In this document: positions 30,814-39,488 of the stretch, piece by piece
Layout of the letters: each line of letters opens with the position of its first letter
Numbering within the stretch: position 1 is the first letter of the stretch
Origin: a virus
Direction: 5' to 3' (one strand)
Length of the DNA stretch: 46,201 bases
IMG/VR virus record: IMGVR_UViG_3300006927_000013
Span: 1-46,201 of that record
The notes under the pieces: model-generated
The model's input: the letters and a program-made list of their open reading frames with translations, nothing else
Told to the model about the DNA's origin: nothing
Databases searched by the model: none
Position numbers and translations under genes: made by a program

Positions 30814-31126
30814 TGTAACTTGGTACCTCAAATAAACTTCTTGCATAAACTAAAACTTCTATGTTTGTTGCAGCTACTAATATTCCTTGATGTTCTACAA
30901 CCCTCTCACTAATATTTGGATGAATTGCATGTATTAATTCATGAGCTATTGTTGCATTGTAATCAACATGGTCTCTAATATTCATAGGATATATTTCTAT
31001 CTCAAGAACATCTGGTTTACAGAGTCCTTTATTTATAGTTAATTTATCAAGTATTATATTAATATCCCAACCATCTTCATACAGATATGTTATATTTTCT
31101 ATATCTAACATATTAAATAATGACAT
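30782..31126 (-). CDS. HExxH metalloprotein (possible zinc peptidase)
   Basis: 114 aa. The zincin motif ATIAHELIHAIHPN (H82-E83, H86) is followed by ERVVEHQG, where a third metal ligand may lie. The protein is far shorter than most peptidases. No signal peptide, so it would act in the cytoplasm or virion. It could be a wall/protein-degrading virion enzyme or unrelated. Confidence 0.55.
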   Translation of the reverse strand: MSLFNMLDIENITYLYEDGWDINIILDKLTINKGLCKPDVLEIEIYPMNIRDHVDYNATIAHELIHAIHPNISERVVEHQGILVAATNIEVLVYARSLFEVPSYNEIFSFNNPT

Positions 31127-32133
31127 TATTCATACATAGGTATCCAATCAATCTTGGCCCTAGTTATCCCTTTCTTGTTATATTTTAATTCAACAAAACT
31201 AAATCCTTTATGGTTAGCAAGTTCCTTATCTCTTTGGAATCTTGTTTGAGAACAAAGTGTTCCAGCCTCAAGCATTAATATATTCCTATACATCATGTAA
31301 AAGAATTTATGATGATGTCCAGTTATACTCATATTAGGTTTAGTTCCTCCAGTAATACTATCTGCATATTTCTGTGAACGATAACTTAATGCATATGCAC
31401 TTCCTGTTCCAGGATGTCTTATTTGAATTATCATATCTCCTAATTTAATATGTCCTTCACCCTTACCTAAATGTTCAAAATTATCTTTACCTAATTTATC
31501 CTCTAATTCTTCACCAATAATGGCACCAACAAGTCTAACATAAGTATCATCATGGTTTCCATCAATACCAAATATTTTGTTTGGAGCCTCTTTGTATAAC
31601 TTTAATACATGATTCATTTGTTGAGTATATCCTAAGTCTTCAAGTTCCCATAGCTGTTGCATTCTATGTGGTGCATAAAATCCATCAACATGGTCTCCTG
31701 GATGTATGATAAAATCTACCTTTTCTTTCTCAATCTTCTTAAAAGTTTGTAGTAAATCTTTCTCGTGAAAATAAATACTACCAATATGTGTATCAGAAAT
31801 AACTGCAAACTTAACATGTCCACTTCCATAATCTATATCTGCAATCTTATTAGTGGGTTTAATATATTCTTTTGTCTTAAGAACTTTCATTAATTCATCC
31901 TCGGATAAATCATGTTTAACAAGTAAATTATCAAGCCTATCTGGTTTATGAATTAAACCTGATTCATTAACTGGGGTAGCTACTTTAAGTCCATCTCTTT
32001 TAATTTTAGCTTTAATACCTGCTAAACTTCTATATGAAAAGAATTGTTTATGTATGTCTCTTATTACCATCCCCTCATCTAATTTCTCTTTAATTAAACC
32101 TAATTCCTCATCTGTAAATTTTCTATATACCAT
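31126..32133 (-). CDS. Calcineurin-like metallophosphoesterase with N-terminal HTH-like segment
   Basis: 335 aa. The full metal-binding set is visible: FAVISDTHIGS (D114, H116), IHPGDHVDG (D147), GIDGNHDDT (N193, H194), IRHPG (H240) and SITGHHHKF (H273/H275). The first ~50 residues (TDEELGLIKEKLDEGMVIRD, then SLAGIKAKIKRDGLK) resemble a HTH of the kind used in site-specific DNA proteins. The substrate cannot be told; phage homologues act on nucleic acids or cyclic nucleotides. Shares one base with the next gene. Confidence 0.85.
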   Translation of the reverse strand: MVYRKFTDEELGLIKEKLDEGMVIRDIHKQFFSYRSLAGIKAKIKRDGLKVATPVNESGLIHKPDRLDNLLVKHDLSEDELMKVLKTKEYIKPTNKIADIDYGSGHVKFAVISDTHIGSIYFHEKDLLQTFKKIEKEKVDFIIHPGDHVDGFYAPHRMQQLWELEDLGYTQQMNHVLKLYKEAPNKIFGIDGNHDDTYVRLVGAIIGEELEDKLGKDNFEHLGKGEGHIKLGDMIIQIRHPGTGSAYALSYRSQKYADSITGGTKPNMSITGHHHKFFYMMYRNILMLEAGTLCSQTRFQRDKELANHKGFSFVELKYNKKGITRAKIDWIPMYE

Positions 32134-32358
32134 TTACCCTACCCCCATTTTCTTAACTTTTAATGTTAACATATAGGCATAGTTAGCAACATCAATCAAC
32201 TCTCCTATAAGCTCATCTCTAATATCTTTATCATTAAAACTATCACCATACTTCTTTCTACCCTCTTCTAACTTTTCCCAACATTGTTCTTTAAAGGCAT
32301 TAAAAGATTCTTTACTCATCTCTTTAGCCCTGTCTCTTTTTAATTCGTGAGTAATCAT
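32134..32358 (-). CDS. MazG-like all-alpha NTP pyrophosphatase
   Basis: 74 aa. KYGDSFNDKDIRDELIGELI then DVANYAYML carries the ExxE...D helix pattern of MazG/dUTPase-like folds. Such proteins hydrolyse NTPs, often removing modified or alarmone nucleotides. Start at 32358 is fixed by GGGAGGTAATAA before it, although this overlaps the HAD gene by 35 nt. Confidence 0.65.
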   Translation of the reverse strand: MITHELKRDRAKEMSKESFNAFKEQCWEKLEEGRKKYGDSFNDKDIRDELIGELIDVANYAYMLTLKVKKMGVG

Positions 32359-32884
32359 TTATTACCTCCCTTGCTTCAGTCCAACCTGAAACTCTATATA
32401 TTAAATCAGATTCTATATTTCTATTGTAAGGATAATCAAAAAGAATTATAGGAATATTATTATTAACAAAATCCATAGCTTGTTTAGGTGAATCCTCAAT
32501 CATCATATCAAGTTCAAGTTCTTTTGCTCTTTGAACTTTATGTTCTGTTAATGTAAGACTTTTATATTTAGGAACACCTTTATTTTTAAACCATTGTTCT
32601 GTCTCTTCTTTTAATCCTTGTCTACAATCTCTATGTGATATTAAATGAATCTCATATCCCTCTAAAGGTAATCTATGTAAAGAATAAATTGATCCTACTA
32701 TTGCAGGTAAATTTACATAATCAATATCTTTTAGAATTGAATTAAAAACATCCCTCTTAACTCCATACAATTTAGGTAAGTTATATATTACTATATCTTC
32801 TATCTCTAAAACCAATCCATTATGTGTATTAAGTTTATCTAAAATAACTGGATTAATCTCTGTTATTACAGAATCTATATCCAT
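32324..32884 (-). CDS. HAD-family 5'(3')-deoxyribonucleotidase-like enzyme
   Basis: 186 aa. Motif I is MDIDSVI at the very N-terminus (D2 and D4), motif II LISHR (S83), motif III around K116 (LTEHKV), and motif IV MMIEDSP (E130/D131). This order fits NT5C-type nucleotidases in phages, which dephosphorylate dNMPs. It lies with MazG-like and phosphoesterase genes, suggesting nucleotide-pool control. Confidence 0.72.
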   Translation of the reverse strand: MDIDSVITEINPVILDKLNTHNGLVLEIEDIVIYNLPKLYGVKRDVFNSILKDIDYVNLPAIVGSIYSLHRLPLEGYEIHLISHRDCRQGLKEETEQWFKNKGVPKYKSLTLTEHKVQRAKELELDMMIEDSPKQAMDFVNNNIPIILFDYPYNRNIESDLIYRVSGWTEAREVINDYSRIKKRQG

Positions 32885-32891
32885 TCCTAAT

Positions 32892-33218
32892 TTAATCTTC
32901 TTTCCCCCTGTATCTACTTACATGTAAAGTTCCATCTTTTCTTTGACCAACATAGATACATTTACCACCTTTAGTATTATCCCTATCTTTAAAAGGGTAA
33001 GTGTGTAAGAATTTATACATTTGATTTCTTGCGTGTTGATGTGCTTTTTTACTATCTCTACCTTTGATTTCATAGTACCTTGTGAAACCATTTCTAATAA
33101 CTTTAATATCTAATTCACCATTGTTATATATATAGCCTTTCTCAACAGAATATCCTTTGTAGTGGAGTCGTCTTGCGACTCTATCTACAAGGTTATTGTG
33201 TTTGTGTTGGTTACTCAC
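32892..33218 (-). CDS. PD-(D/E)XK nuclease-like protein
   Basis: 108 aa. NGELDIKVI (D53 by count, approximate) and YYEIKGRDS give the D...ExK core of restriction-endonuclease-like folds; a basic N-terminus (NNLVDRVARRLHYKGYSVEK) precedes it. Such small proteins resolve Holliday junctions or degrade DNA. Start is GTG at 33218, overlapping the upstream TGA. With RusA the virus may have two structure-specific nucleases. Confidence 0.65.
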   Translation of the reverse strand: MSNQHKHNNLVDRVARRLHYKGYSVEKGYIYNNGELDIKVIRNGFTRYYEIKGRDSKKAHQHARNQMYKFLHTYPFKDRDNTKGGKCIYVGQRKDGTLHVSRYRGKED

Positions 33219-33376
33219 TTCAATGCGCCTCTAAGTCCAACAATACCTAAGCCACTTGCTACAGATATAATTAACTCTGTTGGTAAGTCAACACCGAAAT
33301 AAGATACTATACCATAAACAGCTATAATTACACCAGCCCATACAGTACGACTCATATACCATTCTTTATCTTTCAT
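33215..33376 (-). CDS. Small holin-like membrane protein, 53 aa
   Basis: MKDKEWYMSRTVWAGVIIAV then YGIVSYFGVDLP and a second helix (ELIISVASGLGIVGLRGA). WYxSRTVWxG plus two short helices is the typical layout of tiny phage holin-like proteins. It lies with the XhlA-like and other membrane genes; no endolysin was recognised. GTGA overlap with the next gene. Confidence 0.6.
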   Translation of the reverse strand: MKDKEWYMSRTVWAGVIIAVYGIVSYFGVDLPTELIISVASGLGIVGLRGALK

Positions 33377-33377
33377 T

Positions 33378-33605
33378 TTATTTACCCCCTATAGTTTTTA
33401 AATATTTTCTTAATTGATTGTTAGCATACTTACAACTTCTTATTTCATTCTTACCAATAATTTTGTATAATGAATAAGCATAAGACCAAGATTCTTTTGC
33501 TGCAACCTGATAACTCCAAGAAATTTTACTTAACATAAGATTCCTCACCCTCTTTAAACTCTCTAATTTCTCAAATCTTGTCTCAAGTGTAAAGCTTCTC
33601 ATCAT
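33378..33605 (-). CDS. Hypothetical helical protein, 75 aa
   Basis: Basic and helical (RFEKLESLKRVRNLMLSKIS, then YKIIGKNEIRSC). Positioned between two membrane proteins of the putative lysis cluster. No family recognised. Confidence 0.5.
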   Translation of the reverse strand: MMRSFTLETRFEKLESLKRVRNLMLSKISWSYQVAAKESWSYAYSLYKIIGKNEIRSCKYANNQLRKYLKTIGGK

Positions 33606-33609
33606 TATA

Positions 33610-33861
33610 TTAAATTATAAAAATATATATTAGGGTTACTACAATTCCACTACCTAACAACCAAGCAGATAATTTTAATCCACCTTTCATTGAATCAATA
33701 AATGTAGAATGTTTTTCAACAGTACCATTTAGTTTCTCAAAATGTTCATCAGTTTTTCTATGAGCCTCTTTATTTTCTTCCCTACCTTGTTCTACTAAAC
33801 CTTTCAATTCGTATACAACTTTGGTTAAATCTAAAATCTGTCCCTCCTCCTTCTTATTCAT
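33610..33861 (-). CDS. XhlA-like coiled-coil membrane protein
   Basis: 83 aa: an N-terminal coiled coil (residues 8-55, VVYELKGLVEQGREENKEAH) and a single C-terminal TM helix (SAWLLGSGIVVTLIYIFII). This is the layout of haemolysin XhlA-type lysis accessory proteins. Overlaps the two-TM gene by 4 nt. Confidence 0.65.
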   Translation of the reverse strand: MNKKEEGQILDLTKVVYELKGLVEQGREENKEAHRKTDEHFEKLNGTVEKHSTFIDSMKGGLKLSAWLLGSGIVVTLIYIFII

Positions 33862-34070
33862 AAACCCTCACCTATTTTTTTGAAGTTTGTATTAACTATA
33901 ATTCCTATTAGAATTAAAATAAAACCTAACCACTCATGTCCCCAGAAATCCATGAAGTCTAATTGACCCCATACTAATATGTGTTCAATAATTAAGTATG
34001 CACCCAATAAGATTAATGCTACACTCCATAATTTCTTGTAGTATTTTTTATCCATTTTAAGTTGATTCAT
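33858..34070 (-). CDS. Two-TM membrane protein, possible holin
   Basis: 70 aa. Helices at about 14-32 (WSVALILLGAYLIIEHILV) and 45-60 (HEWLGFILILIGIIVN), short basic end. The start at 34070 overlaps the fibre gene by 14 nt; an ATG at 34055 is an equally possible start. Lysis cluster context only. Confidence 0.55.
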   Translation of the reverse strand: MNQLKMDKKYYKKLWSVALILLGAYLIIEHILVWGQLDFMDFWGHEWLGFILILIGIIVNTNFKKIGEGL

Positions 34071-35178
34071 CCAAATTTAATATAGTTTGTCCTGCAACGG
34101 CTAATAATTTATTTGTATCATATTCTGTTAAACCAAAAAAGGCAAAACTTGAACCATGGTCAAAACTTGAACCTGTTTTAGACATTATACTTTTAACAGA
34201 CCAAGTAATCCCACTATCTGTTGATTTGTGTAAATTTATCCCAAAAAAAGCAGCTGGCCCACTATCTGCTACTGCTGTAAAATATAAATTACCATTTGTT
34301 GCCTTTATAATTCTAGATATATATACACTACCACCATATACCAAACTTGTTCTTTGTGTTGTTGAACCAGAAGGTCCTGCTCCTTCACCTGTTCCTGTCC
34401 AAACATTACCTTCACGACAAGTTACATAAGTAGTTGCTGATAAAGATATAATAGATTGTGCTCCTGCTCCCCCTACATCTGCAGTTGTATCTGTCCAATC
34501 TTCTCCACCATTCACTGTAATCCAAACACTTCCATTATTTGATACTGCAAATCCTGTTGTAGCACTAAACATATCTACACAAGTCATAGCCCCAGTAACT
34601 GTTAATGATTGAGTCCAATTATCTCCTCCATCAGATGAATACCATATTCCTGAATTTGCTCCATCATTTGCACCTACTGCTACAACTACTGCTCCTCCAG
34701 TTGCATAACTTATATCTTTAATTGCTGATACATTATCTGGATTATCATTTGCTGCTGTAAAACTTTCACCACTATTTGTAGAAAAACTTGCTATACCTGT
34801 AGCATTCATAGTAATTATATCTGTAACATCATCATCTGCCTGAGCTGAATGTAATGGACTTGATATTTGGTCATCTACAGTACTCCATGTAATATGTCCT
34901 GCTGATAAAGTTCCAGTATAAGTTATGTTATTTTCAAATTTAATAAAAGTTGTTGCAGTAAAAGCAAATATATCTAATGTATCTGTATAATGACTCTCTG
35001 AGAAAGTTGTTATCTCTTTTCCACCAAGAGCTGTATAGATTTCATTATGTTCTATAGCTAAACTACCTGTAGCTGTTGTTAAATTTAATTCATTTTCAAT
35101 ATCAGTAAAGTTAACATTAACTTCTGTAGCATCAGCTACATCACCATTACTGAATGTGTTTGTTACGCTAAATGTCAT
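34057..35178 (-). CDS. BNR/Asp-box beta-propeller tail fibre protein, paralogue 2
   Basis: 373 aa. N-terminal ~70 residues (TNTFSNGDVADATEVNVNFT) are the usual tail-attachment opening of fibre proteins. Asp-box motifs SxDxGxxW recur (YSSDGGDNW, TVNGGEDW, STDSGITW) with FSATTGFAV strands, giving a BNR/Ycf48-like beta-propeller. It aligns along its whole length with the gene before it and ends LDEST against LDESA there. Likely a host-recognition fibre or glycan-binding propeller. Confidence 0.75.
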   Translation of the reverse strand: MTFSVTNTFSNGDVADATEVNVNFTDIENELNLTTATGSLAIEHNEIYTALGGKEITTFSESHYTDTLDIFAFTATTFIKFENNITYTGTLSAGHITWSTVDDQISSPLHSAQADDDVTDIITMNATGIASFSTNSGESFTAANDNPDNVSAIKDISYATGGAVVVAVGANDGANSGIWYSSDGGDNWTQSLTVTGAMTCVDMFSATTGFAVSNNGSVWITVNGGEDWTDTTADVGGAGAQSIISLSATTYVTCREGNVWTGTGEGAGPSGSTTQRTSLVYGGSVYISRIIKATNGNLYFTAVADSGPAAFFGINLHKSTDSGITWSVKSIMSKTGSSFDHGSSFAFFGLTEYDTNKLLAVAGQTILNLDEST

Positions 35179-35192
35179 TTTTTATTTCCTCC

Positions 35193-36299
35193 TTATGCTG
35201 ATTCATCCAAGGTATATATTGCTCTACCTGTTAATATTATTATTTTATTTGTATCATACTCTGCTATGTAATCATTTTGATAATTTGTATTCCAGTCTTG
35301 AAGTCCTGCTCCACTTGCTGCTATATTTTTTACACTCCAAGTAATCCCACTATCTGTTGATTTACATAATAAAATACTTGAAAACACTGTAGCTGTACTA
35401 TTAGGCATTACTGCATAATAGAGATTTCCATTTGTTAATTTTAATATTTCAGATACTCTTGCGTGTGAATAATTAAAAACAATTCTTTGAGTTGCTGTTC
35501 CTCCACTTCCAGTATATATGTTGCCATCTGTAGTAAGAGTTACATATGTAGTAGCTGTTAATGCTATGATATTTCTTTCATCACCATTAACATTTCCTCC
35601 AGTATCATCCCATCCCTCTCCACCATCAGTTGTTTTATATACATTACCAGAATTATCTACTGCAAATCCTGTTGTTGCACTAAACATATCAACACAAATA
35701 AAATGTGCTGCTCCAGATGTTGCTTGTGCCCAATCTGCTCCACCATTACTTGTATACCATGCACCTCTTAAACTATTTGCTTCCCCAACACATACTGCTA
35801 CAGCTCCACCTGTTGCATAACTTAAACCTTTAATAGCTATTACATTATCTGGAATAGTAGATGATGCTGTAAAACTTCCCCCACTATTTGTAGAAAAACT
35901 ATTATACCCATCTCCTTTCATAATAATTATATCTGTAACATCATCATCTGCTTGGGCCATGTGCTCTGGGTTTGTTACTTGATCATCAACAACACTCCAT
36001 GCAATATTACCAGATGATAAAGTTCCTGTATAAGTTGCACTATTTACTGTTTTAATAAAAGTTGTATTTGTAAATGATTTTATAGAATAATTTATACTAA
36101 ATTGATCTTGTGCAATTGTTACTGTCTCTCTACCGCCCAATGCGGAATTTACTTTAGCAATATCAGTATCATTAGAGGTAATGTTTGTAGTATTAGTATT
36201 AATTTGAGTAGCCACAGCATTAATCCCACTCTGAGCTTCTAAGTCATTACCAGCATACCAAATATCACCATCAGAATAATCAACTTTTAGTGTTGCCAT
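35193..36299 (-). CDS. BNR/Asp-box beta-propeller tail fibre protein, paralogue 1
   Basis: 368 aa. Same plan: short coiled-coil opening (INAVATQINTNTTNITSNDT), then a propeller with YTSNGGADW, KTTDGGEGW and STDSGITW Asp-boxes and the shared MAQADDDVTDIIIM block. RBS AAGGAGG at the start, within the end of the 69-aa gene. Two tandem diverged copies suggest receptor-range variation. Confidence 0.75.
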   Translation of the reverse strand: MATLKVDYSDGDIWYAGNDLEAQSGINAVATQINTNTTNITSNDTDIAKVNSALGGRETVTIAQDQFSINYSIKSFTNTTFIKTVNSATYTGTLSSGNIAWSVVDDQVTNPEHMAQADDDVTDIIIMKGDGYNSFSTNSGGSFTASSTIPDNVIAIKGLSYATGGAVAVCVGEANSLRGAWYTSNGGADWAQATSGAAHFICVDMFSATTGFAVDNSGNVYKTTDGGEGWDDTGGNVNGDERNIIALTATTYVTLTTDGNIYTGSGGTATQRIVFNYSHARVSEILKLTNGNLYYAVMPNSTATVFSSILLCKSTDSGITWSVKNIAASGAGLQDWNTNYQNDYIAEYDTNKIIILTGRAIYTLDESA

Positions 36300-36489
36300 C
36301 TTTTACCTCCTTATCTTTCTTAGCTTTAAGGTATATCAAATATTGTAAAACATGTCCACCACCTGGAACATTAGCACTACTCTCATAGTACCATTTAAAA
36401 AAAGCCTCTACATTAAAATTTGGTATGCTATCAATTACAGCCATAGCTTGACTTGATAATTTTTTTCTTACTTTTATTGTATCTTCCAT
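36280..36489 (-). CDS. Small hypothetical tail-cluster protein, 69 aa
   Basis: Helical and basic (VRKKLSSQAMAVIDSIPNFN, then VLQYLIYLKAKKDKEV). Overlaps the fibre gene by 20 nt. Preceded by its own TATA element, so it may head a late fibre-lysis unit. No family recognised. Confidence 0.55.
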   Translation of the reverse strand: MEDTIKVRKKLSSQAMAVIDSIPNFNVEAFFKWYYESSANVPGGGHVLQYLIYLKAKKDKEVKDGNTKS

Positions 36490-36510
36490 TGTATATATCC
36501 CCCTACTCTT

Positions 36511-36520
36511 TTATATAAAG
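36511..36520 (-). promoter_or_regulatory. TATA promoter for the fibre/lysis unit
   Basis: Minus-strand AATCTTTATATAA is centred 26-27 nt before the ATG at 36489. An AGGGGGAT also lies upstream of the ATG, so both leaderless and SD-led translation are possible. Confidence 0.5.
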
Positions 36521-36521
36521 A

Positions 36522-37193
36522 TTAACTAATAGTAATAGTGTCCTCCTCTCTTACTTGAAATGTAGTTGTTTTTGATATAGCCCCATATAATATCTCGGCA
36601 TAAATAGTTCCATCTGAAGCTGCATTAAATAATCCAGATTTAGTTACATCAACACCATCTAATTCTGAAGCAAGTAAAGTTCCTTTATATGTAATGCTAT
36701 ATGTTGTTGAAGTTTTAGAAGTAACAGCATTTCTTTCTTCATTTGAACTACCTGTATCCCAAGTAGAATAAGTATCTGTGGAAATTGGTAATCCTGTAGC
36801 ATCATTCCATTCTATATGTGTTGGTGCAGTAGCTGAACTTCCACCCAACCAATCCCTAACTTCATTTAAACCAGCATCAGGAACTAAAGTTGTTCCTATA
36901 GAATTATTACTTAAAGTTATATCTATTGTAAATCTTGTTTCAGTTGCTGAACTTGTAGGTAATGAAGTAATTAATTGCCTTGTAAATAAAGGAATATAAG
37001 CTACAACAGTTACAACATCACCATCTGAATAATCATCCCTGTTAGCTAAATCATATAAGTATCTACCATTTGAATTTGTTGTAACAGACCAACTATCATC
37101 TTGATTAGAATTATAAAAAAATACAGTAGCTCCACTAACAGGAGTTCCACTTAAGGTTATTGTTCCAGACATCCAATAAGATTTTAGTGCCAT
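36522..37193 (-). CDS. Tail/baseplate fibre protein with carboxypeptidase-regulatory-like N-domain
   Basis: 223 aa, beta-rich. Residues 8-55 (SGTITLSGTPVSGATVFFYN, SNGRYLYDLA) look like a CarboxypepD_reg/Big domain, common in fibres. The C-terminal part (TYKGTLLASELDG) is a jelly-roll-like tail. Follows the 220-aa baseplate gene by one base. Confidence 0.6.
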   Translation of the reverse strand: MALKSYWMSGTITLSGTPVSGATVFFYNSNQDDSWSVTTNSNGRYLYDLANRDDYSDGDVVTVVAYIPLFTRQLITSLPTSSATETRFTIDITLSNNSIGTTLVPDAGLNEVRDWLGGSSATAPTHIEWNDATGLPISTDTYSTWDTGSSNEERNAVTSKTSTTYSITYKGTLLASELDGVDVTKSGLFNAASDGTIYAEILYGAISKTTTFQVREEDTITIS

Positions 37194-37194
37194 T

Positions 37195-37857
37195 TTAAAT
37201 TGCTATATTTGCCTCCGATTGTCCTGCATCAGTATCAAGTGTTACCTTTTCTGTACCAGCTCTTGTTAATCCTACTTCTTTAATTGTAGATCCATTTAAA
37301 TTATTTACAGAATTTATACTCCCTATAAAGGTAGCTATTTTATTTGTAACTACATCTGTTGACCAACTATCTTGAACACCCACAGGTTTTTTTAATGTTG
37401 AATCTGTTGAATTAAATTCTGTTGAATCTGTACCAACAATAAGGCTATCAGGATATTTAACTGTAGCATCTGAATCTAAAAATTTAACTACCTCTGCTCT
37501 TCCATTATCTGTTAAAGTTTGTTCATCATAGATAGTTTCAACTGTTCCCCATGAAGAAACATTACTACCTAATTGTGCAGTACCTAATACACCTGCACTT
37601 ATGTGTCCTAATATAAATGAATTTGTTGGTGCTGAACCCCACTTATATGTTCCCCATAAACCAAAATCTCCACTACCCCAAATTAAAACATCACCCCCAA
37701 TATTTCTTTGTTCTACTTTAATTCTTGTACTCTTTAATCTAATACCATAATTAATTGAAAGGAATAAAGTATTTGTTCCAGCTGTCTCTGCCTCACTCTT
37801 CTCTGCTACATTAATTCCTCCTCCTACTAATTGTCCAAACTCTTGTTCTTCTGCCAT
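37195..37857 (-). CDS. Baseplate/tail-tip protein
   Basis: 220 aa, beta-rich, no TM. FLSINYGIRLKSTRIKVEQR and the DSLIVGTDSTEFNSTDSTLK block resemble baseplate wedge/tail fibre connector proteins that contain the GTDxTxFDxTDTAL pattern. It shares the last base with the hub gene upstream. Confidence 0.6.
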   Translation of the reverse strand: MAEEQEFGQLVGGGINVAEKSEAETAGTNTLFLSINYGIRLKSTRIKVEQRNIGGDVLIWGSGDFGLWGTYKWGSAPTNSFILGHISAGVLGTAQLGSNVSSWGTVETIYDEQTLTDNGRAEVVKFLDSDATVKYPDSLIVGTDSTEFNSTDSTLKKPVGVQDSWSTDVVTNKIATFIGSINSVNNLNGSTIKEVGLTRAGTEKVTLDTDAGQSEANIAI

Positions 37858-39488
37858 TATGTATATGTGGTTTCAGCTAAATCCTCATCCTCCTCTAAGT
37901 ATAATCTTGTTTGAAATATATCATGATCTACTTGCATTAAACGAATTAAACTTCCACTTCCATCAGTACCTATAATCCCAAAGTATGGTAATTGAACTCT
38001 CATAATCTTTCCAATGATTTGTGTGTTGTCTAACTTAATATCTACCTCTGTTTTATATCGTGGATTTTGAAATAAAGTAAGGAATTGTTGTGCTTTAAAT
38101 TTACCCTCATACCTTGCTCTCTTAACTACTTCTTCATTCCAGGTATTAGCAGTAGTACAAGTAGCTTTACTCCCTGTATCCTCTCCATCATCATTTATAG
38201 CATTAAATTGAAATGTCCATATCCCTCCACCATTATCATAACTATTAGGAAACCAATCTACTCTATTTGCAGGTGTTCCACCATCATTATCAAATTTTGT
38301 AGGATTCTGTTGATATTCTGTATCTATTATTTGACTTGTAATTTGCATTGTTTCTTTAGTCATATACTTAGCTTTAATAGCTCCACCACCACCAACCTTT
38401 CCTGGAGAGAATACATAATCTTTAACAGGAATTCCTTTAGGAGATCTACCACAATTAAATATAACCATGTTCCAAACATCATCAGTAGATTTCCTTGAGT
38501 TTGCATTTGTTACTAATGTTCCTTCAGTTATATTATCTGAACTATCCCATTCTCTTGACTTTGGTTTCCATATAAATTCAAACCTATTATTTCTAAAGAT
38601 AACATAATAAATATATTGTCCATCTCCTGTATACTCACTACCAGATAATTCTTCCACAATTTCATAAACTCTTTTGTAATCTGTAACATAATCTTTAGTT
38701 GGGAAAGCTGTACTTCCATCAGCTTTGGTAGTTGGATTTCTTAATTGACTCCACTCTGTAGCATCTTGTCCATATATCCTTTTTGAAGTTTCTGAATTAG
38801 GAGCAATTAATTTATTTAAATTAGAAATCGCTGTTTGTAATATTAAATGAGGTTGTGTCCTTGTTGCATCTCTTGCTACAAATGTTTGTCCACTCATTAA
38901 ATTCTCAAACATAGTATATCCTGATACACTAAAATCTTTTCCAGAATCACTCATCCTACCTCTTGGTTCAGTAATAGTTCCTTCTAACATTAAAGCAGTA
39001 TCTCCTGAAGGAAGTGTTTCTACATCTTTCCATATATAAATTCTTATTTTATCATCTGCTTCCATTAAAGAATACCTTATTCTTATGTTCCTAGTTCCAG
39101 AAGCTACTGTATCTCCCAAGGTTAATGTAGTCCCTACAGCTAATCCAAACTCTCCTGTGCTTGGAGTTCCTGAAGTATAATTCTTTGATACCCAAACTCC
39201 ACTTTCATAAACATCAATTTTAAATTTATCATTTATTTCATCAGTAGTCCACTCAGTTGGATAAGCCCATTTTAAAGTAAATGAAGTAGTAGAACCATTC
39301 CCATTTTTAAAAGATTCAAATAACCTATTCTTAGTATTGGTTATAGCAAAATCAAAACTATCCTTACCTGAACCAACGATAGATCTTATCTTTAAATTTC
39401 TTGCATCATCAAGTGTATTATATTCTACACTCCAAATTCCACTAGCTAACTTCTTATATACTCTTACTTCTTTATTCATGTACGACAT
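37857..39488 (-). CDS. Tail hub/Tal-like baseplate protein
   Basis: 543 aa. N-terminal opening NKEVRVYKKLASGIWSVEYN and an OB/hub-like centre, with LEGTITEPRGRMSDSGKDFS, are consistent with a phage tail hub that binds the tail tip. C-terminus has KIMRVQLPYFGIIGTDGSGS. It lies directly after the tape measure and the 144-aa protein, where Dit/Tal genes normally occur. No catalytic motif for cell-wall cleavage is recognised. Confidence 0.65.
   Translation of the reverse strand: MSYMNKEVRVYKKLASGIWSVEYNTLDDARNLKIRSIVGSGKDSFDFAITNTKNRLFESFKNGNGSTTSFTLKWAYPTEWTTDEINDKFKIDVYESGVWVSKNYTSGTPSTGEFGLAVGTTLTLGDTVASGTRNIRIRYSLMEADDKIRIYIWKDVETLPSGDTALMLEGTITEPRGRMSDSGKDFSVSGYTMFENLMSGQTFVARDATRTQPHLILQTAISNLNKLIAPNSETSKRIYGQDATEWSQLRNPTTKADGSTAFPTKDYVTDYKRVYEIVEELSGSEYTGDGQYIYYVIFRNNRFEFIWKPKSREWDSSDNITEGTLVTNANSRKSTDDVWNMVIFNCGRSPKGIPVKDYVFSPGKVGGGGAIKAKYMTKETMQITSQIIDTEYQQNPTKFDNDGGTPANRVDWFPNSYDNGGGIWTFQFNAINDDGEDTGSKATCTTANTWNEEVVKRARYEGKFKAQQFLTLFQNPRYKTEVDIKLDNTQIIGKIMRVQLPYFGIIGTDGSGSLIRLMQVDHDIFQTRLYLEEDEDLAETTYT

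Noticed and set aside
30782-31126. Endolysin call for the HExxH protein
   Set aside because: The motif alone does not define substrate, there is no signal peptide or wall-binding domain, and DPANN hosts may lack peptidoglycan.
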